Shown: in pieces, positions 42,479 through 51,248 of the stretch
How positions within the stretch are numbered: the stretch's first letter is position 1
Layout: every line of letters starts with the position of its first letter
Assembly (NCBI RefSeq): GCF_007990265.1
Contig: NZ_BJWH01000003.1
Coordinates: forward strand, 1-64,000
Length of the DNA stretch: 64,000 nucleotides
Direction of reading: 5' to 3'
Source: Cellulomonas terrae
GTDB taxonomy: Bacteria > Actinomycetota > Actinomycetes > Actinomycetales > Cellulomonadaceae
Position numbers and translations under genes: made by a program
The notes under the pieces: model-generated
Told to the model about the DNA's origin: nothing
Database searches by the model: none
Seen by the model: the letters and a program-made list of their open reading frames with translations, nothing else

Positions 42479-43087
42479 CTAGGGGTGGCTCGCGAGCACC
42501 TCGGTGGTCATCACGCAGTTGCCCTGGCCCTTGGGCCGCTGGTACTCGAACCCGAGCTGCTCGTACATCGTCCGCGTCGCGTTGTAGAGGAAGGACGCCG
42601 AGGTCTTCTTGCCCGGCGGGAGGTCGTGCGGGTACGACTCGACCAGCCCGCCTCCCGCGTCGGCGATCAGCGCGAGCGCGCCGCGCACGGCGACCGACGC
42701 CACCCCCTGGCGACGGTGGTCACGGTCGACGAACAGGCAGGTGATCCGGAAGTCAGGGACGCGCACGACCCCCTTCTCCCACTCCTTGCGGTGGTGGATG
42801 TTCGGCAGCTCGTCGACGGGGCCGAACTCCGCCCAGGCGACCGCGACGTCGCCGTCGAGCACGAGCGCCGCGTGCGCGCGGCCGGCCAGGACGCGCTGAC
42901 GCTTGAACTCGCGGTTGCCGAGCGCTCGGCGCTCCTCGATCGGGTCGGGGTAGCAGTGGAAGTAGGTGCACCAGCACCCGCCCCAGACACCGTTGTGCCG
43001 CTCGGCCAGGTCCGCGAACTGGTCCCAGGTCTGCGGACCGAGCGGTTCGATCCGGTACCCGTCGATCGTGCGGCCCGCATCGCCCAT
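42479..43087 (-). CDS. GNAT-family N-acetyltransferase
   Basis: A 202-aa acetyltransferase with the acetyl-CoA-binding motif A in ITCLFVDRDHRRQGVASVAVRGAL (about 113-136, R-x-x-G-x-A). It opens with a family-specific HNGVWGGCWCTYFHCYP block seen in a well-populated group of uncharacterised GNATs. It converges with the GGDEF-like gene (2 bp gap). The substrate is unknown. Confidence 0.88.
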   Translation of the reverse strand: MGDAGRTIDGYRIEPLGPQTWDQFADLAERHNGVWGGCWCTYFHCYPDPIEERRALGNREFKRQRVLAGRAHAALVLDGDVAVAWAEFGPVDELPNIHHRKEWEKGVVRVPDFRITCLFVDRDHRRQGVASVAVRGALALIADAGGGLVESYPHDLPPGKKTSASFLYNATRTMYEQLGFEYQRPKGQGNCVMTTEVLASHP

Positions 43088-43127
43088 GCTCGCGACAGTA
43101 GCGGCGCAGCGGCCCCGGAGGCAGCCC

Positions 43128-45497
43128 TCACTCGGTCCCCGCGGCGGTGAGCCGTGCGCGGCCGACCCGGACCAGGTCGATCGACGTCACGTGGACGCCG
43201 TCGGGCACATCACGGACGCTCGGGTGCACCCACACACCGGTGGCGCGCCGCCACGGCAGGAGCTCGAACCGCACCCCCTGCTCCGCGACCTCGGCGGCCC
43301 ACGGCGTCAGGTCGACGTCCCAGGTGCGTCCGTGCCAGAAGTGGTCGCTGACCAGCCGGTCGCCCACGAAGGCCCTGCCGACGTCGCCCGTCCAGGTCAC
43401 CCGAAGGAGCGCCCGGTGGGCACCGTCGAGCAGCTCGGCCGGGACGTCGACGTGCACGACGGCCGCACCCGTGAAGTCGGTCGGTGCGCTCAGGCGGTTC
43501 ATCGGGCCGCCGCGGACCGGGTCGGGGGCAGCCGTCGCCTGCGGCTCGACGCCGGATAGCAGCGTGGTGCGCCCGGCGTGCGGCGCGTCGACGGTCCAGG
43601 TGTGCCAGGGACCGTCGGCGCGCGAGTCACTGAGGCGCGCCCCGTCGGCCACCAGCTCGGGAACGCCGGGCAGGAGGGAGAGCGTGTGCCGCGCCTCGTC
43701 CGGGTGCACGACGAGCGCACCGTCGAGCGAGTAGACCGGCGCGTCGGACAGCACCAGGTGGTCCCGACCGGCCAGGTCGAGGACGTAGAGCCGGTCGGCG
43801 CTCGCGGGGTCCAGGACGAGGATCCGCACGCCCGGCAGCCCGACGACGCAGCGCGGTCCCGTCGGCTCGACGAGCGAGACCACGGTGGTCTCGTCGCGGA
43901 CGACGCCCGTCCCGGCGCCGCCCACCTCGAGCGCACCGTCCAGCACCAGCTCGACGGGGACGCCCTCGGAGGCGGCCAGGACGAGGAGCTCCCCCTCGTC
44001 GTCCCAGCCACGGGTGAGCACCTGGGCGGTCGCGCTGCGCAGGACGACGGACGACGACACGGGATACCGCAGCGGCCACACCACCGAGGCGCCCGCGGGA
44101 AGGTCGACCGGCACCGTCGGGACGGTCACGGAGTCGTCGTCGAAGTCGACGGTGACCTGGACGTCGGGCTGCCCGGGCAGCGGCTGCGCGGCCGGCTGGT
44201 ACGTCGAGGCGAACAGGTAGCCGCTGCGACCGTCCGACCGGACCGCCCAGCGCAGCTCGTCCGGGTCCGCGCTCCCTCCGCCGACGGTCGAGGTCATCGA
44301 CGCGATCCGGTGCCCGTCCTCCTGGAGCCACAGGTGCTGGCGCCGCAGCAGGTGGTGGTGCGGGCGGATCTGGGCGTGCTCGCCGATCGGCGCCGCGAAG
44401 TCGTAGGTCGTCCGGGGCACGTCGTTCGGGTAGCCCGTCGCGTGCGACTCCTGCTCGGGGCCATGCGGACCGGTCCGCTGGGTGCCGCCGGCGTACATGT
44501 AGTACCCCTGCCAGATCGAGCCGCTGCCCACCTTCGCCAGCGCGAGCGCCTCGACGTCCCGCGGGGTCACCAGAGGTCGACGGTGGTAGGCGACGTGCAT
44601 GCCCCCGCCGAGCTCGCACGTCACGAAGGGCACCGCGTCGTCGTCCGTGAGCGGCACGGCACCGGTATCGACACCGATCCCGTCGAGCGCCTCGCGCAGG
44701 TCGGCCCCGACGGTCAGGTCGTCCCGGACCGGGCTGTACCGGAAGTGGGACGACGCGAACGCCGGCCACGGCGTCTGCTCGTCGTCCCAGAACCCGTCGG
44801 CGTAGGCGCTGTACACGGGCAGCAACGTCTCGGGGACCTGGGCGCCGCCCCAGCCCGTCGCGGTCCAGATCGGGACGCGCAGCCCGAGCTCCTCGGCGAT
44901 CTGTCGCAGCCGCGCCAGGTGCTCCGGCTGGTCGTACAGCTCGTTGTCCATCTGGGCGGCGACGATCGGGCCGCCCTCGGCGTGCGTGAGACCGACGAGC
45001 TGCGCGACGGTCTGCGCGTAGAACGTCCGCACGAGCGCGAGGTACTCGGGGTCGTTCGTCCGCGTGGGCAGGTCCCGCTCGACGAGCCAGTCGGGGAACC
45101 CGCCGTACCGCGCCTCGCCGTGCGCCCACGGACCCATGCGGACGACGACGTCGAGCCCGTGCTGCGCCGCCAGCCCGATGAACGCGCGCAGGTCGAGGTT
45201 CCCGTCCCACCGGAAACGCCCGGGCTCGGGCTCGTGCGCCTGCCACAGCACGTAGGTCGCGACGGACGTCAGGCCCCCGGCGCTGGCGTGCCCGAGGACC
45301 TCGCTCCACCGCTCGCGTGGGAGGCGGGAGTAGTGGATCTCCCCGGTGATCGGGAACCACGGACGACCGGCGCGCTCCACGTACCGGCTGGTCACCTCGA
45401 TCGCGTCCGGCCCGGCCGGTGCGTCGCCGACGGGGAGGTGGCCGCGTCGGGGGAACCCGGGTGCCGTGACGGTGATGCGGCGGGCGTCGCCGTTCAT
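43128..45497 (-). CDS. GH35 beta-galactosidase
   Basis: A 789-aa cytosolic (no signal peptide) beta-galactosidase. The acid/base is Glu186 in AAQMDNELYDQ and the nucleophile Glu295 in FVTCELGGGM, with a GH35 TIM barrel at about 30-380 beginning GEIHYSRLPRERW. Beta-sandwich domains follow. The ATG overlaps the DUF5107 stop by 4 bp. Together with the AraC-regulated operon head it would degrade imported galactosides. Residue context is clear; preferred aglycone is not. Confidence 0.93.
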   Translation of the reverse strand: MNGDARRITVTAPGFPRRGHLPVGDAPAGPDAIEVTSRYVERAGRPWFPITGEIHYSRLPRERWSEVLGHASAGGLTSVATYVLWQAHEPEPGRFRWDGNLDLRAFIGLAAQHGLDVVVRMGPWAHGEARYGGFPDWLVERDLPTRTNDPEYLALVRTFYAQTVAQLVGLTHAEGGPIVAAQMDNELYDQPEHLARLRQIAEELGLRVPIWTATGWGGAQVPETLLPVYSAYADGFWDDEQTPWPAFASSHFRYSPVRDDLTVGADLREALDGIGVDTGAVPLTDDDAVPFVTCELGGGMHVAYHRRPLVTPRDVEALALAKVGSGSIWQGYYMYAGGTQRTGPHGPEQESHATGYPNDVPRTTYDFAAPIGEHAQIRPHHHLLRRQHLWLQEDGHRIASMTSTVGGGSADPDELRWAVRSDGRSGYLFASTYQPAAQPLPGQPDVQVTVDFDDDSVTVPTVPVDLPAGASVVWPLRYPVSSSVVLRSATAQVLTRGWDDEGELLVLAASEGVPVELVLDGALEVGGAGTGVVRDETTVVSLVEPTGPRCVVGLPGVRILVLDPASADRLYVLDLAGRDHLVLSDAPVYSLDGALVVHPDEARHTLSLLPGVPELVADGARLSDSRADGPWHTWTVDAPHAGRTTLLSGVEPQATAAPDPVRGGPMNRLSAPTDFTGAAVVHVDVPAELLDGAHRALLRVTWTGDVGRAFVGDRLVSDHFWHGRTWDVDLTPWAAEVAEQGVRFELLPWRRATGVWVHPSVRDVPDGVHVTSIDLVRVGRARLTAAGTE

Positions 45498-48400
45498 GGT
45501 GCTCCTCGGCCGGCACGCGACGCGACGGCGCGGGCGTCGGGGTCGAGCGGATGACGCTCGAGGACGTCCGCGGCGATGGACACCGCCCCGTCCTCGTGGC
45601 CGTCCAGCAGCGCGAGCTGTGCCTCCAGGACGCGGACCCGGGCGTCGTGGGTGGCCTGGAGGTCCTCGGTGAACAGCAGCATCGTGGGCAGCGAGGTCGC
45701 GAAGTAGTCGATCCGTGCCGTGACGGCCCTCTGCTCGGCCAGGTACGACGCAAGGCCGTCCCGCAGCTCCTGGGCCTCGTGCCGCCGCCCGAGCCGGCGC
45801 AGCGCGGCGACGGCCGCCGCGGTCCGCTCGGAGTACGGGTGGACCTGCATCCCCTGGAAGTCGGCGTGCTGCGCGGCGGCCCTCTCCCAGTGCGACCTGG
45901 CCGCGCCCGGGTCACCCGCCGCCGCGAGCGCGTCGCCGAGCACGAGGTGCAGGTCGGCCGTGTTGGCGAGCGGGTGCCGAGCCTCTCCGAGGGTGGGGAC
46001 CGGATCGAGGGCCGCGTGCGCGTGCTGGACGGCGGCGTCCGGCTCGCCTGCGGCCAGTGAGCGGCGCGCGAGGCTCAGGTGCGCGTCCTCCCACGCGGCG
46101 AGCACCCGGCCCTCCCCGCCCTCCCAGGGTTGGAAGGTCCGGCCGGTGAGCACGTCCAGGGCCTCCGGGGCGCGGCCGTCGGCGGTGAGGAGCTCCGCGA
46201 GCTGGACCGAGAGGTCGTCGCGCGAGCCGACCAGGTCCGGGCGCTCCAGCAGGACCTCGATGCGCTCGGCGGGGTCGACGCCCCGCCGGCCGGCGAGCTG
46301 GTCGGACTCGAAGAGCAGCCGCGCGTCGCCGGGGGCGAGCGCTCGCGCTCGGGCGTAGTACGCGGCGGCGAGGTCTGGCCGGCCCTGGACGTTGTGCGCG
46401 GCGACGCCGAGGTTGCGCAGGACCACCGGTCCGGCGTCCCCGCTGGTCGCGGCCACCTCCCACGCCTCGATCGCCTCGAGGCGCCGGCCGGCGGCGTAGA
46501 GCCAGTGGCCGTGCAGCTCCGCGAGCAGCGCGTCGCCCGGCAGCCATCGGCGCAGGCGCTGCAGAGCGTCATGGTCGCCCGCTGACGGGAAGCACCAGGT
46601 GCGGTCCAGGGATCGCGCCCCCGCCAGGGTCGTCTCGGCCCCGGACGGGCGACCTCGACGCAGCTCGAGGTCGGCCAGGTGCACGAGCGCGAGCGGCCCG
46701 ACGTTCGTCCGACCGGGGATCGACGGGACGGTGCTGGTCCGCTCGAGCAGGTCGGCGGCCGCATCGTCCTCCCCGACGCTGAGGTACTCCTTGGCCACGT
46801 CGAGGGCGACGGTGGGATCGCTGGTGGTCGTGACGTCGAGTCCGAGGCGGTGCCCGAGGTCACGCGCCCAGGCGTCGAGCCGGTTCGTCGTCAGGACGAG
46901 CTCGACGTGCGCCCGGGCGGCGGTCAGGTCGCCCCGACGCCGGGCCGCGACCGCCGCCAGGTTGCGTGCCTGGTGGTGCCCGGGGGTGCGGACCAGCAAC
47001 GCGGCCAGGTCGTCGGCGGCCCGCTCGGTCCGTCCGTCGGCCAGGTCGAGGCGCGCCGACGCCACCGTCGCCGCGTCGACCCACGCGCCGTCCCACATGG
47101 CCGTCGCCAGTGCCGACCTCGCGTCGTCGGAGCGACCCAGGCGGCCGAGGACGACACCGAGCCGGTAGTGCGCCTCTCCGTCGCGTGGGTTGGGGTTGCG
47201 CCGGGTCAACCGGGTCGCTGCGGCGCGCAGGTGCTGCTCCGCGTCCTCCAGCCGGCCGTCGTGCTGGCGCCGGGAACCGAGGGCGACGTGGGACCGGGAG
47301 TCGCCCGGGTCGCGACGCAGGGCCTCGGCCCAGTACGGCTCGGGTGACCGGGTGGCGTGGCGGTACTGGGCCAGGTGCACGCCCGTGACGTACAGCTCGT
47401 CGACGGAGTCGATCTGTGACGGCTCCGGGGGCTCGGTGGCGGCGCCGGTCGGCGCCCCCTGCTCGCCCGCCTGCGGCCGCGGGCTCCACGTCAGGAGCAC
47501 TCCCCCGTCGTGCTCCACCACCAGCTCGCAGGACTCGGGGAGCAGGGACCCGCCGACGGTCGCCTCCTGGACGAACGGCGCGCCGGGTGCCAGGTCGACC
47601 CGCTCGTCGAGGAGGACGAGGTCCCCGGACCGCACGAGCACCCGGCTGCCGGGCCGGGCGGACGTCGTCGCGACACCCGCGCGGACCAGCGTCGTCGACC
47701 CCTGGTCGACGACGTCGAGCCTCACCGCCGCGTCGCGCGTCGCCTGGTGCGCCGGTCCGATGTCCTGGATCGGGTACCAGTACTGGGAGAACGTCTTGGT
47801 CTCCCCCGGCCTGAGGAAGGCGAAGTCCGGCTGGTTGTCCGTGAAGACCCCGGCCATGAGCTCGATGTAGGGGCCGTTGGTGTCCGTCAGCTGCGCGTCC
47901 CAGGCCTGCCCGAACGGCGCGTTGCCCCAGGTCCACTGCTTCTTGCCGGGCGCCACGCGGTGGTCGGCCCAGTGCACGAAGCCCGCGCGGGCACCGTGGT
48001 CGTACCCGCCGAAGAAGTCGTCCTGCGTGCCCAGGCACATGTACGACGTCGGCACCGGGATGTTCCGGTACCAGTCGAGCCGGTCGCCGTCGGGGCGCTC
48101 CGGCGTGCGCTGCGCGGCGTAGTCGACGCCGTAGTAGCGGCCCGACGCCTGCGGGAACGTCGTGACGGCGCGCTTCGCGTGGTCGGCGACGACGTGCACG
48201 TCCGTCGGGAAGAAGGACTGGTAGCCGTCGTCGACCGCGACGGCGACGTTCGCCCACCACAGGAACGTCTGGACGTCGTCGGTCCGGTTGACGACGTGCC
48301 CCCGCACCTCGATCAGGGCACTGCCGGGCCGCAGCCGCAGGCCGTGCATCCCCTGCATGCGGGCGAACGGGTCGTGGTCGGAGCACCACACCGTGACCGA

Positions 48401-48877
48401 GCCGTCGGGCTCCTCCTCGATCGTCACCTCGCACGGCAGGTGCGTGGCGGGCCGGTGGTGCTGCGGCCAGTTGAACTCCACCCCGCCGGAGACCCACGGC
48501 CCGGCGAGGCCGACGAGTGCGGGCTTGATGACGTCGTTGCGGTAGAAGAAGTCGTAGTCCCTGGTCTTGTCGAGGCCCACGTGGATCCGTCCGCCGAGCT
48601 CGGGCAGGATCATCAGTCGGACGTACTCGTTCTCGAGGTGCACCGCGTCCCACAGCCGTGGCGTCTTGACCTGCGCGACGCTCTCGATGAACGGCAACGG
48701 GTACACCGCTCCCGAGGAGCCCTGGTAGACGCGCTGGTCGAGGTACGCCGGGTACCGGTCCGGGGCCCCGACCTCGTAGGTGTCGATCGAGACCGCGTGC
48801 GGCCAGGCGCGCACGGATCGTCCGGCGATGTCGTCCGGGGCCTCCGGCAGGACGATCGTGGACTCGTCGCTGAGCAT
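45494..48877 (-). CDS. DUF5107 domain protein with long TPR array
   Basis: A 1127-aa cytosolic protein. Residues about 20-340 form the DUF5107 domain (beta-sandwich, galactose-mutarotase/glycoside-hydrolase-like), with segments such as LPELGGRIHVGLDKTRDYDFFYRND and GGVEFNWPQHHRP. From about 410 to the end the protein is helical with tetratricopeptide-like repeats. The family associates with glycoside hydrolases in actinobacteria, but its role is unknown. Starts at 48904, 48889 and 48877 are possible; 48877 lies 7 nt from a TATGTT -10 box, supporting a leaderless start. It precedes GH35 with a 4-bp overlap, opposite the AraC gene. Confidence 0.85.
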   Translation of the reverse strand: MLSDESTIVLPEAPDDIAGRSVRAWPHAVSIDTYEVGAPDRYPAYLDQRVYQGSSGAVYPLPFIESVAQVKTPRLWDAVHLENEYVRLMILPELGGRIHVGLDKTRDYDFFYRNDVIKPALVGLAGPWVSGGVEFNWPQHHRPATHLPCEVTIEEEPDGSVTVWCSDHDPFARMQGMHGLRLRPGSALIEVRGHVVNRTDDVQTFLWWANVAVAVDDGYQSFFPTDVHVVADHAKRAVTTFPQASGRYYGVDYAAQRTPERPDGDRLDWYRNIPVPTSYMCLGTQDDFFGGYDHGARAGFVHWADHRVAPGKKQWTWGNAPFGQAWDAQLTDTNGPYIELMAGVFTDNQPDFAFLRPGETKTFSQYWYPIQDIGPAHQATRDAAVRLDVVDQGSTTLVRAGVATTSARPGSRVLVRSGDLVLLDERVDLAPGAPFVQEATVGGSLLPESCELVVEHDGGVLLTWSPRPQAGEQGAPTGAATEPPEPSQIDSVDELYVTGVHLAQYRHATRSPEPYWAEALRRDPGDSRSHVALGSRRQHDGRLEDAEQHLRAAATRLTRRNPNPRDGEAHYRLGVVLGRLGRSDDARSALATAMWDGAWVDAATVASARLDLADGRTERAADDLAALLVRTPGHHQARNLAAVAARRRGDLTAARAHVELVLTTNRLDAWARDLGHRLGLDVTTTSDPTVALDVAKEYLSVGEDDAAADLLERTSTVPSIPGRTNVGPLALVHLADLELRRGRPSGAETTLAGARSLDRTWCFPSAGDHDALQRLRRWLPGDALLAELHGHWLYAAGRRLEAIEAWEVAATSGDAGPVVLRNLGVAAHNVQGRPDLAAAYYARARALAPGDARLLFESDQLAGRRGVDPAERIEVLLERPDLVGSRDDLSVQLAELLTADGRAPEALDVLTGRTFQPWEGGEGRVLAAWEDAHLSLARRSLAAGEPDAAVQHAHAALDPVPTLGEARHPLANTADLHLVLGDALAAAGDPGAARSHWERAAAQHADFQGMQVHPYSERTAAAVAALRRLGRRHEAQELRDGLASYLAEQRAVTARIDYFATSLPTMLLFTEDLQATHDARVRVLEAQLALLDGHEDGAVSIAADVLERHPLDPDARAVASRAGRGAP

Positions 48878-48884
48878 GGTGATG

Positions 48885-48890
48885 AACATA
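48885..48890 (-). promoter_or_regulatory. -10 box of the DUF5107-GH35 operon
   Basis: TATGTT read leftward (48890-48885) ends 7 nt before the ATG at 48877, with no Shine-Dalgarno. The -35 is weak, so activation by the neighbouring AraC protein is likely. Confidence 0.45.
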
Positions 48891-48915
48891 TCGGCGGTTG
48901 ACATCGTTCGCCGAT
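48890..48915. promoter_or_regulatory. Shared operator between DUF5107 and AraC genes
   Basis: ATCGGCG (48890-48896) and CGCCGAT (48909-48915) form a perfect 7-bp inverted repeat with a 12-nt spacer. It spans the -10 of the leftward operon and the -35/spacer of the rightward AraC gene. Confidence 0.5.
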
Positions 48916-48927
48916 GCACGTTCCACT
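48898..48927 (+). promoter_or_regulatory. AraC gene promoter
   Basis: TTGACA (48898-48903), 18 nt, TCCACT (48922-48927), then 7 nt to the ATG at 48935. This predicts a leaderless mRNA and favours the second in-frame ATG over the one at 48914. Confidence 0.5.
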
Positions 48928-48934
48928 GACGCAC

Positions 48935-49834
48935 ATGGACGAACCGCCGATCCGGACGCGAGAGTTCCTCCGCGAGGGCTTCGCCGGCCAGCGGATGCTG
49001 GTCGTCCCCCGGCCCGCGGTCGAGCGCGCGCTCGGCCACCCGGTGACGGGCAAGCTCGTCGTGACCGACGCCGGCTTCTTCCCCCACGCGTCGCGGCACG
49101 GTCGGGAGCGGGCCGTCGGCGCCGCCGAGCACGTCCTCCTGGTCTGCACCGACGGTTCGGGCTGGTGCCGGACGGGCGGGACCACCGTCCCCGTCGGGCG
49201 CGGCGACGCCGTGCTGCTGCGCGCGCGAGAGCCCCACGCGTACGGGGCCGGCGACACCGACCCGTGGACGCTGTGGTGGCTCCACGTCGTCGGGTCCGAC
49301 TCCGGCGACCTCGTCGACGCGGCGCGCGACGCCGCCGGCGGCCCGGTCACCCACCTGCGCGACGCCGCACCCGTCGCGAGCCTCGTCGCGCAGGTCGTCG
49401 ACGCGCTCGACGACGGGATGACGACCACGGCCTTCGTGCGGTCCTCCGGCGCCGCGTGGCACGCGCTCGCCCACATCACGGCCACGGGCCGACGCACCCC
49501 GGGACCCGGGCTCAGCCCCGTCGAGCAGGCCGCGGAGCACCTCCGCGCGACGGCGCCCCGCCGGACCTCCACCCAGGAGCTCGCCGCGATGGTGGGGCTG
49601 AGCCCGTCCCAGCTGAACGCCCTCTTCCGCCGGCACCTCGGCGCCTCTCCCCTGCAGTACCAGACCCAGCTGCGCATGGCGCGGGCCCGGGAGCTGCTGG
49701 ACAGCACGACGTCGTCGATCGCATCGGTGGCACGGGCGGCGGGGTACGACGATCCGCTGTACTTCTCACGCCACTTCACGGGGGTCCACGGGATGTCGCC
49801 GAGGGCCTACCGCGACCGCCCGACGGGGGCGTGA
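48935..49834 (+). CDS. AraC-family transcriptional regulator
   Basis: A 299-aa regulator with an N-terminal sugar-sensing cupin (about 20-130) and two C-terminal helix-turn-helix motifs (about 195-290): STQELAAMVGLSPSQLNALFRRHLG and SIASVARAAGYDDPLYFSRHFTGVHGMSPRAYR. The ATG at 48935 fits the promoter geometry; ATG 48914 would lie inside the operator. It is divergent from the DUF5107-GH35 operon and most likely controls it in response to a galactoside. Very typical of one-component sugar regulators. Confidence 0.92.
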   Translation: MDEPPIRTREFLREGFAGQRMLVVPRPAVERALGHPVTGKLVVTDAGFFPHASRHGRERAVGAAEHVLLVCTDGSGWCRTGGTTVPVGRGDAVLLRAREPHAYGAGDTDPWTLWWLHVVGSDSGDLVDAARDAAGGPVTHLRDAAPVASLVAQVVDALDDGMTTTAFVRSSGAAWHALAHITATGRRTPGPGLSPVEQAAEHLRATAPRRTSTQELAAMVGLSPSQLNALFRRHLGASPLQYQTQLRMARARELLDSTTSSIASVARAAGYDDPLYFSRHFTGVHGMSPRAYRDRPTGA

Positions 49835-49884
49835 CGATCGCGGGCACCGACGTCGCCCCGCCGGCATCCGTGTCTCCGCTGCCG

Positions 49885-49898
49885 GGGACCTTCTGCCC
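49885..49898. promoter_or_regulatory. DosR/DevR-like box upstream of the membrane protein gene
   Basis: GGGACCTTCTGCCC, a copy of the recurring motif, centred 42 bp before the ATG at 49934. Confidence 0.55.
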
Positions 49899-49933
49899 TG
49901 GTCGGCGCTCGCGTCCCGGGCCACGCTCGTGCC

Positions 49934-50374
49934 ATGACCGAGCGGACGTCGCTCCCGTCGCCGAGGCCGGTGGCCCGGCGGTGCGCCATCGCACTCGCGG
50001 GGCTGACCACCGTGGGCGCCCTCGCGGGCGTGCAGGGCTTCCTGTCCGGCGAGTTCGACCCGCTGGTCGACCGACTGACGTTCGTGAACGGCCCGCTCGT
50101 CCCCGCTGTCGCTCTCGCGATGTGCGTCGGCGTGCCGCAGGGCGCCGCGCTGGTGCTCGGCCTGCGCCGGCACGCCCGGGCACCTCAGGCCGCACTGGGC
50201 GCCGGCGTCGTCCTGACCGGCTGGGTGGTTGCCCAGCTGCCACTGATCGGCTGGGAGTCGCCCGTGCAGTGGACGTTCTTCGCGGTGGGGCTGGCGGAGA
50301 CCGCGGCGGCCGCTCGCTGGAGGGGCTTCGGGACCAACGGCCCTGGGGACGCGGCGGCGCCTGGACGAGCCTGA
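49934..50374 (+). CDS. Four-helix membrane protein of unknown function
   Basis: A 146-aa protein with hydrophobic segments at about 17-36, 52-75, 83-105 and 107-122. It starts MTERTSLPSPRPVARRC, ending with a polar tail. No family recognised. A universal stress protein gene follows 43 bp downstream in the same direction, and the pair sits behind one DosR-like box, so a hypoxia or stress role is inferred. Confidence 0.7.
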   Translation: MTERTSLPSPRPVARRCAIALAGLTTVGALAGVQGFLSGEFDPLVDRLTFVNGPLVPAVALAMCVGVPQGAALVLGLRRHARAPQAALGAGVVLTGWVVAQLPLIGWESPVQWTFFAVGLAETAAAARWRGFGTNGPGDAAAPGRA

Positions 50375-50417
50375 GACGAGCAGAGCAGTGCCCAGGACAC
50401 GGCGCCGGAGGTGCAGC

Positions 50418-51248
50418 ATGAGCGGGCACATCGTGATCGGGTACGACGGCTCTCCGGAGGCGCAGGAGGCGCTGGAGTGGGCTGCCGACGAGGCGAGACG
50501 GGAGCGTCGTCCGCTGCGCATCGTCCATGTCGGGCTCGGGCAGGGCGGCGGCCGGTCACTGACCGAGGGCGTGGAACGCGTACGGTCTGCGGCCCCCGAC
50601 GTCGAGATCACGTCGTCGCTGGAGCTGCGCGACAGCGTCCCGGGCACCCTCGTCGACATGAGCACCGATGCACGCATGCTGGTGGTCGGAGGGCGCGGCC
50701 TGGGCGGGTTCGCAGGCCTGCTGCTCGGCTCGGTGAGCACGGCGGTCGCAGCGCACGCCCGGTGCCCGGTGGTCGTCGTCCGGCACCGCCCGGGCAGCTC
50801 GTCCGTCCCGCTGGCACGGCCCGTCGTCGTCGGGGTGGACGGCTCGCGCACGAGCACCAGTGCGGTCGACCTCGCGTTCGACCTGGCGTCCCGCCGCGAG
50901 GCTCCGTTGCTGGCCGTCCACGCCTGGGAGATGCCTGCGTTGCTGGGACCGACCCCGGCATGGACACCGGACGAGATCGCGGATCGGCTCGTCGCCGAGA
51001 AGGCCCTCCTCGCCGAGAGCCTGGCCGGGCACGCCGACAGGTACCCGGACGTCGAGGTGCGGTCCACGGTCCGGCTGGGTGGCGCCGCCGAGATCGTGCT
51101 CGCTGCCTCGGGTGATGCCCAGCTGGTGGTCCTCGGCTCCCGGGGACGCGGCGGGTTCACGGGTCTCCTGCTCGGGTCGGTCAGTCATGCCGTGGTGCAC
51201 CACGCCACCTGCCCGGTCGCGATCGTGCACCCGCACCACGCCCGCTAG
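50418..51248 (+). CDS. Universal stress protein with tandem UspA domains
   Basis: A 276-aa protein with two Usp domains (about 3-130 and 138-275). Each has the ATP-binding motif G-2x-G-9x-G-S: GGRGLGGFAGLLLGSVS and GSRGRGGFTGLLLGSVS. Tandem Usp proteins of this type are core members of the DosR regulon in mycobacteria and accumulate under hypoxia. The ATG has GGAGG 6 nt upstream. It is closely related to the gene at 52377. It converges on the opposite Usp gene, sharing a 4-bp stop overlap. Confidence 0.92.
   Translation: MSGHIVIGYDGSPEAQEALEWAADEARRERRPLRIVHVGLGQGGGRSLTEGVERVRSAAPDVEITSSLELRDSVPGTLVDMSTDARMLVVGGRGLGGFAGLLLGSVSTAVAAHARCPVVVVRHRPGSSSVPLARPVVVGVDGSRTSTSAVDLAFDLASRREAPLLAVHAWEMPALLGPTPAWTPDEIADRLVAEKALLAESLAGHADRYPDVEVRSTVRLGGAAEIVLAASGDAQLVVLGSRGRGGFTGLLLGSVSHAVVHHATCPVAIVHPHHAR

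Noticed and set aside
48878..49636. Extension of the DUF5107 frame through the AraC gene
   Set aside because: Antisense to a clear regulator gene, and the -10 box before 48877 marks a later start.
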